From Vitis vinifera (taxonomy: Eukaryota > Streptophyta > Magnoliopsida > Vitales > Vitaceae), in NCBI RefSeq assembly GCF_030704535.1, contig NC_081818.1, forward strand, positions 28,311,001 to 28,375,000: a DNA stretch of 64,000 bases, read 5' to 3'. The translations under genes were made by a program, and so were the position numbers. Under the pieces are notes generated by a model. It was given only the letters and a program-made list of their open reading frames with translations. It was not told the origin of the DNA and searched no databases. Of the stretch, positions 46,319-59,033 are shown in pieces. Each line of letters starts with the position of its first letter. The stretch's first letter is position 1.

Positions 46319-47202
46319 GGGCAATGATGAAAATATCAGTAATCACGGATATATCAGTATTTCGATTTTACGGATATATCGGATATATCGGAGATATATC
46401 GGTAGATATTTTGAAAAAAAATATCGGCAAGCTTAAAATTGTTAAAAACTCATGAAAATATAAGAAAATCTCATAATAATATAATTAAAAGTATAATAGA
46501 CATTTTAAAGTTATTTTATTGAAAATTTTGATATATGTATAACATGATTTATCATATTTGATAATAATATCGTATGCGTCGATAAAAATATGAATTTTAT
46601 AAGTGTACATTTATTATTAAATTACACCTAATATTATGATATCTGATTATAATATGTCTAATTTTAAAATATATATTAGTATTAAAATATGATCCATTTA
46701 ATTCAATTGTATTAAACAATATAAAATAAATAATGATATATATATATATATATATAATTTTTTAATATTTAATTAATTATTAATGATATTAAAAACATTA
46801 TGAAGAAAATTATATAATTTTTTAATTTTTGGTAATTAATTAAAAGACTTTGCATTTAATTATAAATTAATTATAATTAATTTACTCTTTAAAATATTCT
46901 TATATTTTCTTTATATAATGAATTTAAGTATATATATAGTTGTTGCATATTATATATTAAAGGACAACTTAGCCCAAGTGGTAAGCGAGTGAACCCCAAT
47001 GTGAGGCATTGTAGCACGTGCACTGTAGCATCACTGTAGCGACTCTGACTTTCGTTGACCCGCATTGACTACACGATATATCGGAGAAAAATCACTGATT
47101 TATCGCCAAATCACCAATAAATCGCCGATTTCTCGCGATAAATACCAAAATATAGTGTCGAAACCCTTCGATACACGATTTTTCGGCGCATTTTCTTACT
47201 TG
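46319..47202. mobile_element. 884-bp insertion in copy C with GATTTA target duplication
   Basis: Copy F reads straight through this place (TATTTA-GATTTA-CCTTCTTG at about 59027-59045). In copy C, GATTTA is present on both sides (46313-46318 and 47203-47208). The insert starts GGGCAATGATG and ends TTTTCTTACTTG. Both ends are rich in GATATATCGG-like words and the middle is AT-rich. Near 46975 it has TAGCCCAAGTGGTAAG, resembling a Pol III A box, but I see no convincing B box or poly-A tail. It has no coding capacity and the class is unresolved. Confidence 0.8.
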
Positions 47203-47208
47203 GATTTA

Positions 47209-48266
47209 CCTTTTTGTTCTTTGGGATCTTCCATGACTCATTTTTTAATGCCATTTTATTTTCCTTTTTGTTTCTAAATTTTTAAAAAATCGTTTTCACT
47301 TCTTTTTTTTAAGAAAATTTTGGCAAATTTTGAAAATATAATATTAGTGTTTTCACTTCTTTCTTTTTTTTTTTTTTCTTTTTTTTTTTAAACTCAATTT
47401 TCTAAAAAATGAAAATAGAAAAACATTGTCTAAACATGTTTGTAAACTTAATTTTATTTTTTTATAAATGAAAAAAAAAATCTAAATGAGTAAGGCTTTA
47501 TTAATTTTAATTTTTTTCTTTTCCTTATATTTTCTTATTTTATTCCAAATTTTCTTGCAACCAAACATAATCTAAATGTTTACAACTTTTATTGTAAGGA
47601 ATGAATGACACTACTTTGTGAACTTTTATGATAATATTTTGAATCATAAATTGTGTTTTTTTTAGTAATATCAATTTTATTACCAATGACTTAATTGTTA
47701 ATAACAAAATATAATATTTATAAATATTTTTATTCTCAACAGGCTACAATTTTTACTCTTGTGATAAAAAAAATTTTGTCATAAATTACACATTATGATG
47801 AGTTTTTCTATTTTCCTTATCAGCCAATTCAACAAATATCATATATATTGTAATGGCTAACAAATTTTCACATAAATTTTTTATAAGATAAAGTAGAATG
47901 GAATTATTCAATTTCAAAAAAAAAAAAAATGGTACCTAATGAAAAAGATAAAATATATAGATCATCTCGAAGAAATCAGGAAAGATAAATGATGAGACCA
48001 TATATAGGACCCTTGATGGAGACTATTTTAATTGAAGTGGTGTGCTCCTTCCGACTCAGAACATGTTCAGCATTGCACACAAACTAACATCGTCGATCTT
48101 GAGTATGAAAAAGGTGATTAGATTCCAAGGTTGTCGTTTGTCCCAACTCCTCATATTAGAGGTGATGCTCAAGCTAACGTGCCTCGCAGTTGAGCCCCGG
48201 CCAATCGGTCTAATATGCTTTTCCAATGGTGAGTTTCACTGCCACCATGTATTACATTAATTCCGA
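47209..48266. other. AT-rich segment shared with 59040-60134
   Basis: After about 30 bp of SAG101 intron 3, the sequence leaves the SAG101 consensus at TTTTTTAATG and runs about 1 kb through AT-rich DNA to the PIG-N fragment. The same segment follows copy F. One difference is near 48133, where F has about 40 extra bases (about 59967-60004). No gene is recognised. Confidence 0.6.
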
Positions 48267-48372
48267 TAGCGCACAAGTTGTGTTTGTGCTATTGCTTTTT
48301 GCCCTCACAAACATATACACAAGAGACATTCAGACCAGATCTGTTCTACCATCCTCTAGGAAAGCATTGTAG
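48267..48372 (+). pseudogene. PIG-N last-exon fragment, first duplicate
   Basis: 106 bp matching the end of the PIG-N gene (35294-35399), including the codons for [19 protein letters not shown] and the TAG stop, followed by about 740 bp of PIG-N 3' flank to about 49112. The first 59 bp of the real exon are absent. The fragment has no upstream exon and cannot make PIG-N. It may still supply a poly-A signal. Confidence 0.93.
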
Positions 48373-50055
48373 GTCATTTGAAATTGGGATTTCAGCACCA
48401 GAGTCAAATTGCCTTCCTTCCTGAAAGATGAGCATTTTTTATACTCTTACATCGGCTTTTATGGAAATGAAATCAGCTTCTCATTCTGTTACATTTTTCA
48501 ATTTTGCTGCCTATAACTGCTCACTGCCTGTTTGTGAGACATTATCCAGATTTTCCCTGATCAATTATAGAGAGGTCATTGGACTCATCCATGATTGGAA
48601 TTTCCTGTTATCATTATTTGCAAATCATCAACCATTTGTCATGATATCTTAAGTTAAGCTGAGCACGAATTTCAGCTAAGATCCTCAGAACTAGAAATAT
48701 GCACTGCAGGTATTACTTGATATGTGAATATCCAATACAATATTTTTTTACTAAGAGGAATACGAATTTGAAACACTTTCCAATAATTTATCAAGTCATA
48801 TTTTCGTGCTGTCGTGATACATGTGTCTACTGTATGCATGGCTTTTCTTTTCTACACATGCCTTTATCTTTGCACATGACTCTTTTGATACACGCCAGCA
48901 TCAAGGCAATTGCCTAAATCTAAATCACATCCTTTGTGTCACGTCTTCCTTGTTACCACGGTCCTCTTGTACACCATGGTCCCTTAATGTAACTTGTGCC
49001 ACAAGCCCTTTGTGCATGAATTCAAATTGTTCAATCATTTCGCCATTTACACCTTTTAAGGTCCAATAAGCGTATACAAGAGACTACACTCATTCTAGAT
49101 GATAAAGTACATTCAACTAACTACTCTTGCTAATGAGCATATCCAAGTCAATACATAAGATTAATTATTACATATGGTAATTGAAACCCTGTTTAAATAA
49201 ATAGTGACACAAATATAAAAAATATATATATTTAAAAATAAATAAATAACAATTTAGAGAATTTCATAACTTAGTATCAAACCTATTGTAGGAAAGAGTA
49301 TTATACAATGTAGGGTTTAGGATCAAAGTTAACCTAAGATCAATTTTAAGTTTTAAGACCAATTCAAATTCAAAACTAAGGTTTTAAGTTTCAAAAATAT
49401 ATCTCTTAAACCAATTAAATAGAAAAAAGAAAATTACAAAGAAAATTTCTTCCTCATCGGTTTCTTTTATCTTGAAAACTAAAGGAAATATATATCAATA
49501 TTTGAGATGGAAATTCATAATCTTAGAAACACAAAGAACAAAGAGAGTATGAAGAGACCATACCATGAGAGATTTTCCAAAAGGTTGGTAAACCATGGTA
49601 ATCACCTTTGAGTTTTGCTGAGAAAAACAAACCTTAATTTTTATTTTTATTTTTTTATCATTTTTTCTCTTGTGGTGTACATTTAAGAAAAACAAATCTT
49701 AAAAAAAAAAAAAAAAAAACCAAATAATGCCAGAATTTGGGTTGAGAAACACCCAAAAGATAGTGGCCCAATACATGTGCCTAAGAAAATCTTCATGAGC
49801 CGATAAACATAGTCACAAAACTAGTAACAGCCTTGTAGCCATAGTTGGTGTAGTATGAGCAAGTGGGGTATGAAGTAGGTAGGTGAGTATTGCAATGAAA
49901 TTTCCAGCACTGCTTCCTGAATTAAGAAATCACATACCCAAGTCTTAGTCGTCGTCGTCGTACCGTGTGAGAACCGGGAAGAATCTTTGCTCGTAGAGTG
50001 GCTTTTGTAGTCTTTCTTTAACAATTACAAGTTATCTGAATTCCCTTCATCCTCC
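48373..50055. other. duplicated PIG-N 3' flank joined to SAG101 intergenic DNA
   Basis: PIG-N flank runs to about 49112. There it is joined at the short shared word TTC to the sequence found at 40190 between copies A and B. The remainder equals the region upstream of copy B without the MITE. The same joint occurs at about 60991. Confidence 0.75.
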
Positions 50056-50062
50056 TATATAA
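50056..50062 (+). promoter_or_regulatory. TATA box of SAG101 copy D
   Basis: TATATAA, 53 bp upstream of the ATG. Confidence 0.55.
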
Positions 50063-50108
50063 TATTGTTTTTGGTCTTGTTCTTGTTGCATTGTGGCTAG
50101 GCATCTCC

Positions 50109-52415
50109 ATGGAAGGAAGGAGGATGAATCAAGTTCCTTTGTATGAATCAATTTCTCTGCTCTTTTTCTTTTCAATCCGTGAATCGAATCATTGCTTAGT
50201 TCTTGCTTTAATTTCTCCATTTTCTGTTGGGTCTTTGACTGCAGGTTTAGCTCTGCAAGAGAACTGGGAAATTTAATGGTGACCTCCAATCTAATCGACT
50301 CTGCTTTGACTAAAATTCTTGAGCTTCAAAGAGACCAAACAGCCTTGCTTTCCTCCGTTCAATACAGAGTTTTTTATCCATCTCCCAAGTGCACAATTGT
50401 AGCTTTTGTCTCTTCACCTGACTGCACTCAAAACCCTCTTCCTGGACAAGGAGATTTAGTTCCGTCTCCTCTCTTTGACTTCCTCTGCACCGAAGAATAC
50501 AAGTCCGTCTCCATTAACAGAGCTGCATTAACCCTCTTTACCTCTTTCCACGATCATCTCTCTGGACTAAAAACTCAGGTCAAAATATGATAGTTGTTTT
50601 TATTTTCGTTTCCTTTTTGTTAACAATTGTGAGACATGAAACAGCTTGACCATGAGATCTCTCTCATAGAGTCAAACTACCTGAAGAAGAAGAAGACGTT
50701 ACACATATCCATCTGCGTTGCATCATCGCATTACCCATTGATCGGTTGTGATTCAACTCTTAATAGGAAGACAGTAGAACTGGTGTTGGTATCTGTTTTT
50801 AGATCAGCTTATATGTATCTTGTTTCTAAAAAAGGTAAGTTTAGAAGTGAGATTAATGGGATTATTCTGACATGGATTCCATATGGTTACCTGTTTTGCA
50901 GTTGACTCAGATTGAAGGTCAATTAATCATCACTGGGCACTCCCTGGGAGGATCCGTTGCTTCTCTCTTCACCTTATGCCTGCTAGATGGAAATTTATTA
51001 AAACCCAACTGCCGCCCCTTTTGTATCACCTTTGGTTCACCCCTCATCGGCGGCTTTGGCCTCCAACACTCCATATGGAATTCTTTCTTCCTGCATGTAG
51101 TGTCTAACCAAGACCCAGTCCCCGGTCTCTTCCTCCCATCTGGCAGAGGCAGATCTACGCCCACATCCTCCCATTCACAAACTACCGGTTACAAGCCCTT
51201 TGGGACATATCTCTTGTGCTCTGAACTTGGTTGTGCTTGTTTGGAAAAGCCTGATTTAATTTTGGGATTGCTGAAAGTCAGATCATCCGAGGTTGCCGGA
51301 GGATTGCAGGATGTTGATTATGGGGAGATTTTAAGAAACCTCAAGGAGAGGGCAATCTGCAAGGGACTTCAGCAGGTGGGTGAAAGGTTTGCAGATCCTT
51401 TTACAGCTGGGATCATCATGGACCTTGAGATAATTGGATTTGATCAAACAAAGGTAAACAGCTAGCTTTCTCCCATCTAATGATGTTATGAAACATGGTT
51501 TACACTTCACCAAATACTGCAACAACTGCCCTATTTAGATTTGCCGTCTTGTTCTTTGGGATCTTCCATAACTAGACTCATTTTTTAATTTCATGGCAGC
51601 TGCTGCAGCATAACATTGATATCGAGACTGTGATAAGCACAATGGAAGAGGAAGCCAGAAACCCAACCAAAAAAAATAAAGCTTTCGATGCCAAGATTCT
51701 GAATCACAAAAAAAAAGACATGGCCGGGCTAGAATGGTATAAGAAGAAATCAAAAGATCTGAACAAGGGTTACTACGACTGCTTCAAAAACCAGGGGTCA
51801 AAAAGGGACATTAAAATTGAACAGTATGGGGGACACCTCACATTATACTGGAAAGACATGGTTGCACAAGTACAGAGGAAGCCCCAGAAGGAAGGAGCAA
51901 CATTTCGAACCCGTTGGCTCTATGCAGGGACGGTTTATAGAAGAATGGTTGAACCACTGGACATTGCTGCCTTCTACGTAGAGGGTGGAACAGACTACAT
52001 GAAGAATGAAAGATCTCTTCATTACAAGCTGTTGCAGCAATGGTATGAGGAAGATGTGAAACCCCCCTCTAAGGATAAGCTTGATTCCAAGAAGCAAAAG
52101 GTGTCTGGTATCCTAACTGAGGATTCTTGCTTTTGGGCACATGTGGAGGAGGCTATCTTGTCATGCGAATTGCTTAAGAGTGAAAACTGTACTCTTGAGC
52201 AGGAAAAATCATCATGGGATAATCTGGTTAAGTTCGAGGAGTATGTAATGGAACAGATTAACAACTATGCAGTGTCCCCTGAGATTTTCTTGGGGGAAAG
52301 CAGCTTCATGAAATGGTGGGGACTGTATGAGGGCTACATATATGCTCGCAGTAATTCCCATAGGTCACCATTGATCAGCTTTATGAAGAACGGTAGTTAT
52401 ACAGAGTATCGTTAG
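50109..52415 (+). CDS. SAG101: SAG101-like lipase-like immune regulator, copy D (intact)
   Basis: Exons 50109-50140, 50245-50578, 50902-51453 and 51600-52415 give 577 aa with canonical splice sites. It has GHSLGGSVASL (elbow Ser), CITFGSPLIGG, HVVSNQDPVPG, and a full EP domain with EWYKKKSKDLNKGYYDCF, YRRMVEPLDIAAFYVEG and VSPEIFLGESSFMKWW. It is closest to copy B, and with copy A is one of only two full-length undamaged members. It carries its own substitutions in the EP exon (NPTKKNKAFDAKILNHKKKD) where the other copies have a conserved Ala/Lys-rich stretch. It has a TATATAA box and the longer intron 2 with its open frame. The function is that of SAG101: EDS1 partner in TIR-NLR immunity and senescence; which copies are used is not visible from sequence. 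Confidence 0.92.
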
Positions 52416-53675
52416 AGGGGTAATCCAGTTTGTGTGTTGTGTGTATTGTTTTGTGAGCATTCAATGGATAGAACTAGAAAGAGTGTGACCTTTTTCCTTT
52501 TTTTCTTCTAGTTGCTGCCCATATTCTCAGCACTATTTTCTTCCTTCTTTTCCTCAGTTTTTTCTTAAGAAATGAATATTATGATGTTGCTGGGATGCAC
52601 TTTCATTTTTGTTCCATTACATTGTGTTTTATTCATATCCTAAACAAATAAATGTAAACAAGAAAATCAAATAAGACTTCAAAGAGTCTGTTCCTTTTAA
52701 AGCAAGGGAAAAAAAGGACATGTTTGTTTACTTCCACAGCTGGGTAGATTCAACTCCACCAAAATTGGCAACAACTTCCCATTGAAAAATTCCTTCTAAG
52801 CTTGAATGACATAAAACTAGATATGTTCCAGCTAGAATGGTACAAAAAAGAAATCAAAAGATGAGCACAATGGGTTATTATGACAGCTTTAGAAACCATC
52901 TTACAACACATCCATCAGAATTTAGACTATTCATAGAAACATTCTTAACATGTAAATCTACTATTGCCATGCACGTCAACATAGAATTTCTAAAATGATT
53001 GAATAAAATAAATAAAACAAAAGAAACCCTTCCAAGAGAATTTCATAATCTAATGTCAAATCTATTACGAAGATGAACATGTAAAATTTAAGGTTTATAA
53101 TCAAAGTCGACTTGAATCTGAGTTTTAAAACCAATTTGCAGTTTTTAAGTTTGGAGACTAGATCTCTTAAACCAATTAAATGTAAAAAACTAAAAAGAAA
53201 ACTTCTTCAAATTTTGAAATGAGAATGAGAATGCAATTCCTAACTAGTTTCTTCATCAAAAATCCCGAAAAAAAAAAAAAAAGAAGAGAGAGAGAGACCA
53301 TAGACGCCAGTGTTTGGGTTTAGAACCACCCAAGAGAGAGTAGTCCAATATATGGGCTTAAGAAAATCCTCATGGGCCTAAGCTAAGACTAGGAACAATC
53401 TTGTATCCGTGGTTGGTTTAGTATGAGCATGTGTACTGCGAAGGAAGTAGCTGAGAATTGCAATGGAATTTCCAGTACTGCTTCCTGAACGAACAAATCG
53501 CATACCCAAGATTTGGTCGTCAACGCCATGCTGGGTGAGAACCGGGGAAGCATCTTCGCTCGTTGACGAGCTTTTGTAGTCCTTCTTTAACAATTATAAG
53601 GCATCTGAATTCCCTTCATCCTCCCACACCATTGTTTTTGGTCTTGTTCTTGTTGCTTTGTGACTACGCATCTCC
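52416..53675. other. intergenic DNA between copies D and E with duplication breakpoint
   Basis: To about 52890 it follows the copy B 3' flank and the first part of the exon 4 relic (52800-52893). At 52894 it switches to the sequence found at 36403 upstream of copy A and stays with it into copy E. The switch is in AAACC, shared by both parents. Confidence 0.8.
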
Positions 53676-55816
53676 ATGGAAGGAAGGAGGATGAACCAAG
53701 TTCCTTTGTATGCATCAATTTTACTGTTTTTTTTTTCCTTTTTAATCTTTGGATCGAATCATTGCTTAGTTCTTGCTTAATTTCTCCATTTTATGTTGGG
53801 TCTTTGATTGCAGGTTTAGCTCTGCGCGAGAACTGGGAAATTTAATTGTGACCTCCAATCTAATCGACTCTGCTTTGACTAAAATTCTTGAGCTTCAAAG
53901 AGACCAAACAGCCTTGCCTTCCCCCGTTCAATACAGAGTTTTTTATCCATCTCCCAAGTGCACAATTGTAGCTTTTGTCTCTTCACCTGACTGCACTCAA
54001 AACCCTCTTCCTGGACAAGGAGATTTAGTTCCCTCTCCTCTCTTTGACTTCCTCTGCACCGAAGAATACCCTTCCGTCTCCATTAACGGAGCCGCATTAA
54101 CCCTCTTTACCTCTCTCTACGATCATCTCTCTGGACTAATAGATGAGGTCAAAATCTGATACTTGTTTTAATTTACGTTAACTTTTCGTTAACAATTGTG
54201 AGACACGTATATATATATATATATATATATATCTTGTGGATAAAAGGAAAGTTTACAAGTGAGAATAGTGGCATTTTTCTGACAGATTTCACACCGTTGC
54301 TTGTTTTGCACTTGACTGTGATTGAAGGTCGATTAATCATCACTGGGCACTCGATGGGAGGATCCGTTGCTTCTCTCTTCACCTTATGCCTGCTAGAAGT
54401 CATTAATATATCAAAACCCAAATGCCGCCCCATTTGCATCACATTTGGTTCACCCCTCATAGGCGACTTTGGCTTCCAACACTCCAATTGGAATTCTTTC
54501 TTCTTGCATGTAGTGTCCAACCAAGATCTAGTCCCCGGACTCTTCCTCCCATCCGGCAGATCTCCTCCCACATCCTCCCATTCACAAACTACTGGTTACA
54601 AGCCCTTTGGGACATATCTCTTGTGCTCTGAACTTGGTTGTGCTTGTTTTGACAACCCTGATTTAATTTTGGAATTGCTGAAAGTCATATCATCAGAGGT
54701 TGCCGGAGGATTGCGGGATGTTGATTACAGGAAGATTTTAATAAACCTCAAGGAGAGGGCAATCTTCAAGGGACTTCAGCAGGTGGGTGAAAGGTTTGCA
54801 GATCCCTTGTCAGCTGGGATCATCATGGACCTTGAGATAATTGGATTTGATCAAACAAAGGTAAACAGCTTTCTCCCAATTAATGATGTAGCATGGTTTA
54901 CACTCAACTTCACCAAAACCTGCAACAACTGCCCTATTTAGATTTGCCTTCCGGTTCTTTGGGTTCTTCTATAACTTCTCATTTTTTAAATCCATGGCAG
55001 CTGTTGCGGCACAACATTGATATCAACACTGTGATAAGGATACTGGGAGCGGAAGCCAGAATCCTAGCCCACAAAAATAAAGCTTCTGATGCCAAGAAAC
55101 TGAATGACATAAAAATACACATGGCCCAGCTAGAATGGTATAAGAAGAAATCAAAAGATCTGAACAAGGGTTACTACGACTGCTTCAAAAACCAGGGGTT
55201 AAAAAGGGACATTAAAATTGAACAGTATAGGGGACACCTCACAATATACTGGAAAGACATGGTTGCACAAGTACAGAGGAAGCCCCAGAAGGAAGGAGCA
55301 TCATTTCGAACCAGTTGGCTCTATCCAGGGACAACTTATAGAAGAATGGTTGAACCACTGGACATTGCTGCCTTCTACAGAGAGGGTAGAACAGACTACA
55401 TAAACAATGGAAGATCTCCTCATTACAAGCTGTTGCAGCAATGGTATGAGGAAGATGTGAAGCCCCCATCCAGAGATAAGCTCGATTCCAAGAAACTAAA
55501 GGTGTCTGGTATCCTAACTGAGGATTCTTTGTTTTGGGCACATGTGGAGGAGGCTCTCTTGTCATGCGAATCGCTCAAGAGTGCAAACTCTACTCTTGAG
55601 CAGAGAAAATCATCATGGGATAATCTGGTTAAGTTTGGGGAGTATGTAATGGAACAGATTGGAAACTATGCAGTGTCCCCTGAGATTTTCTTGGGGGAAA
55701 GCAGCTTCATGAAATGGTGGGGAGTGTATGAGGACTACATAGATGCTTCCAATAATTTCTATGGGTCACCATTGATCAACTTTATGAAGGACCGTAGTTA
55801 TAGACTGTATGGTTAG
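53676..55816 (+). pseudogene. SAG101-like, copy E, exon 3 splice acceptor lost
   Basis: A near-identical copy of A: exons 53676-53707, 53814-54147, 54312-54860 and 55001-55816 would give 576 aa. But base 54311 is C where A has G, so exon 3 is preceded by TTTTGCAC instead of TTTTGCAG. The next AG downstream would remove coding sequence and the frame depends on which cryptic site is used. All other splice sites and the coding frame are intact, so the mutation is recent. Intron 2 is also shorter than in A: the deletion ends in the (TA)n run 54208-54232. The EP domain is as in A apart from a few changes (YGSPLINFMKDRSYRLYG at the end). It may be a pseudogene or express a variant. Confidence 0.8.
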
Positions 55817-55887
55817 AGGGCAATCCAGTTTGTGTATTGTGTTTATTGTATTGTGAGCATTCAATAGATAAAACTAGAAAGAGCGTG

Positions 55888-56103
55888 ACCTTTTTATGAC
55901 AACTTTAGAAACCAGGGGTTAAAAGAGACATTACAAATTGAATTTTTTGAGAGGAAACCTCAAGAGTATACTGGGAAGCCATGGTGGAACAAGTAGAGAG
56001 GAAGCTTCGGAAGGAAGGATCAATGGTTGAACCACTTGACATTGTTGCCTACTTCAGGGAGGGTGTAAGAAACAACATAACCGAGGGAAGATCTGAACAT
56101 TAA
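55888..56103 (+). pseudogene. SAG101 exon 4 relic after copy E
   Basis: Duplicate of the relic at 39463-39690, with a few substitutions. It was carried along in the A-to-E segment duplication. Confidence 0.75.
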
Positions 56104-57554
56104 ACATTGTACAATTATTGTAAATGTCTTATACATTACGTGTGAAAATACCAAAAAAAATTATATTCAACATTTATGTTTGTATACAAGCAATATTTTG
56201 GATAGTTTGATATAAAAAACAAATGAAGAAAACGAAGAAAAACATACAAATATATTTACAATGGACAAACTTATACAATTAGTGTAAATGTCTTGTATAT
56301 TTAGTACAAAAGTCTCGTACTTTGTAAAAATATAAAAATATAGTATTTGACTTTTATATATGTGTGAAAATGTAAAAGGAAAAAGAAAAATAGTTAGAGC
56401 ATTTGGTACCGTGAGTGATGACTTCACCTAAAGAAAGGTTAATGAATATTATGGTCTCGATGGAAGAGCGACTCCGGTAAAATATATGGATTAAATTGAT
56501 GCTTTTCTTTTGACGATGAAGTAGTTGAGTTATGAATACGAGGTTTTGCTAACAACATTGAAGGCAAGGATTCCCTAATATACTCCAATTCATATTCAAT
56601 TTGTAGACCTTCAACTAACTACTCTTGCTAATGAGCATATCCAAGTGAATACATAAGATTAATTATTACATATGATAATTGAAACCCTGTTTAAATAAAT
56701 AGTGACACAAATATAAAAAATATATATATTTAAAAATAAATAAATAATAATTTAGAGAATTTCATAACTTAGCATCAAACCTATTGTAGGAAAGAGTATT
56801 ATACAATGTAGGGTTTAGGATCAAAGTTAACCTAAGATCAAATTTAAGTCTTAAGACCAATTCACATTCAAAACTAAGGTTTTAAATTTCAAAAATATAT
56901 CTCTTAAACCAATTAAATGGAAAAAAGAAAATTACAAAGAAAATTTCTTCCTCATCGGTTTCTTTTATCTTGAAAACTAAAGGAAATATATATCAATATT
57001 TGAGATGGAAATTCATAATCTTAGAAACACAAAGAACAAAGAGAGTATGAAGAGACCATACCATGAGAGATTTTCCAAAAGGTTGGTAAACCATGGTAAT
57101 CACCTTTGAGTTTTGCTGAGAAAAACAAACCTTAATTTTTATTTTTATTTTTTTATCATTTTTTCTCTTGTGGTGTACATTTAAGAAAAACAAATCTTAA
57201 AAAAAAAAAAAAAAAAACCAAATAATGCCAGAATTTGGGTTGAGAAACACCCAAAAGATAGTGGCCCAATACATGTGCCTAAGAAAATCTTCATGAGCCG
57301 ATAAACATAGTCACAAAACTAGGAACAGCCTTGTAGCCATAGTTGGTGTAGTATGAGCAAGTGGGGTATGAAGTAGGTAGGTGAGTATTGCAATGAAATT
57401 TCCAGCACTGCTTCCTGAATTAAGAAATCACATACTCAAGTCTTAATCGTTGTCATCATACCGTGTGAGAACCGAGGAAGAATCTTTGCTCTTAGACTGG
57501 ATTTTGTAGTCTTTCTTTAACAATTACAAGTTATCTGAATTCCCTTCATCCTCC
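56104..57554. other. intergenic DNA between copies E and F
   Basis: It follows the A-B intergenic sequence (without the MITE; empty site at about 57011-57035) to about 57310. It then follows the copy C type, for example CTCAAGTCTTAATCGTTGTC near 57434 as in C. It is thus a recombinant between an A-B type spacer and a C-type promoter. Confidence 0.75.
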
Positions 57555-57561
57555 TATATAA
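57555..57561 (+). promoter_or_regulatory. TATA box of SAG101 copy F
   Basis: TATATAA, 53 bp upstream of the copy F ATG. Confidence 0.55.
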
Positions 57562-57607
57562 TATTGTTTTTGGTCTTGTTCTTGTTGCATTGTGGCTAGG
57601 CATCTCC

Positions 57608-59033
57608 ATGGGAGGAAGGAGGATGAATCAAGTTCCTTTGTATGAATCAATTTCTCTGCTCTTTTTTTTTTCAATCCTTGAATCGAATCATTGCTTAGTT
57701 CTTGCTTTAATTTCTCCATTTTCTGTTGGGTCTTTGATTGCAGGTTTAGCTCTGCAAGAAAACTGGGAAATTTAATTGTGACCTCCAATCTAATCGACTC
57801 TGCTTTGACTAAAATTCTTGAGCTTCAAAGAGACCAAACAGCCTTGCCTTCCCCCGTTCAATACAGAGTTTTTTATCCATCTCCCAAGTGCACAATTGTA
57901 GCTTTTGTCTCTTCACCTGACTGCACTCAAAACCCTCTTCCTGGACAAGGAGATTTAGTTCCCTCTCCTCTCTTTGACTTCCTCTGCACCGAAGAATACA
58001 AGTCCGTCTCCATTAACAGAGCTGCATTAACCCTCTTTACCTCTCTCCACGATCATCTCTCTGGACTAAAAACTCAGGTCAAAATATGATAGTTGTTTTT
58101 ATTTTCGTTTCCTTTTTGTTAACAATTGTGAGACATGAAACAGCTTGACCATGAGATCTCTCTCATAGAGTCAAACTACCTGAAGAAGAAGAAGACGTTA
58201 CACATATCCATCTGCGCTGCATCATCGCATTACCCATTGATCGGTTGTGATTCAACTCTTAATAGGAAGACAGTAGAACTGGTGTTGGTATCTGTTTTTA
58301 GATCAGCTTATATGTATCTTGTTGCTAAAAAGGGAAAGTTTAGAAGTGAGATTAATGGGATTATTCTGACATGGATTTCATATGGTTACCTGTTTTGCAG
58401 TTGACTGTGATTGAAGGTCGATTAATCATCACTGGGTACTCGATGGGAGGATCCGTTGCTTCTCTCTTCACCTTATGCCTGTTAGAAGTCATCAATTTAT
58501 CAAAACCCAAATGCCGCCCCATTTGTATCACCTTTGGTTCACCCCTCATAGGCGACTTTGGCCTCCAACACTCCAATTGGAATTCTTTCTTCTTGCATGT
58601 AGTGTCCAACCAAGATCTAGTCCCCGGACTCTTCCTCCCATCCGACAGATCTCCTCCCACATCCTCCCATTCACAAACTACTGGTTACAAGCCCTTTGGG
58701 ACATATCTCTTGTGCTCTGAACTTGGTTGTGCTTGTTTTGACAACTCTGATTTAATTTTGGAATTGCTGAAAGTCATATCATCAGAGGTTGCCAGAGGAT
58801 TGCGGGATGTTGATTACAGGAAGATTTTAAGAAACCTCAAGGAGAGGGCAATCTGCAAGGGACTTCCGCAGGTGGGTGAAAGGTTTGCAAATCCATTTGC
58901 AGCTGGGATCATCATGGAACTTGAGACAAATATTGGATTTAATGAAACAAAGGTAAACAGCTTTCTCCCATCTAATGATGTTATGGAACATGGTTTACAC
59001 CTCATTAAATACTGCAACAACTGCCCTATTTAG
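57608..59033 (+). CDS. SAG101-like, copy F, truncated: lipase-like half only
   Basis: Near-duplicate of copy C: exons 57608-57639, 57744-58077 and 58401-58952 are open and in frame (306 aa). There is no EP exon. Reading into intron 3 adds 26 residues to the stop at 59031-59033 (332 aa). It has GYSMGGSVASL, as in C. It differs from C in ETNIGF (one extra codon) and PFAAGI. Intron 3 lacks the 884-bp insert seen in C and runs straight into the shared AT-rich segment. The open frame has survived in both truncated copies with few changes. That may reflect recent duplication or some selection; the number of differences is too small to decide by eye. Confidence 0.7.

Noticed and set aside
46965-47000. 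tRNA gene in the copy C insertion
   Set aside because: Only an A-box-like word is present; no cloverleaf, anticodon stem or T-loop could be drawn.
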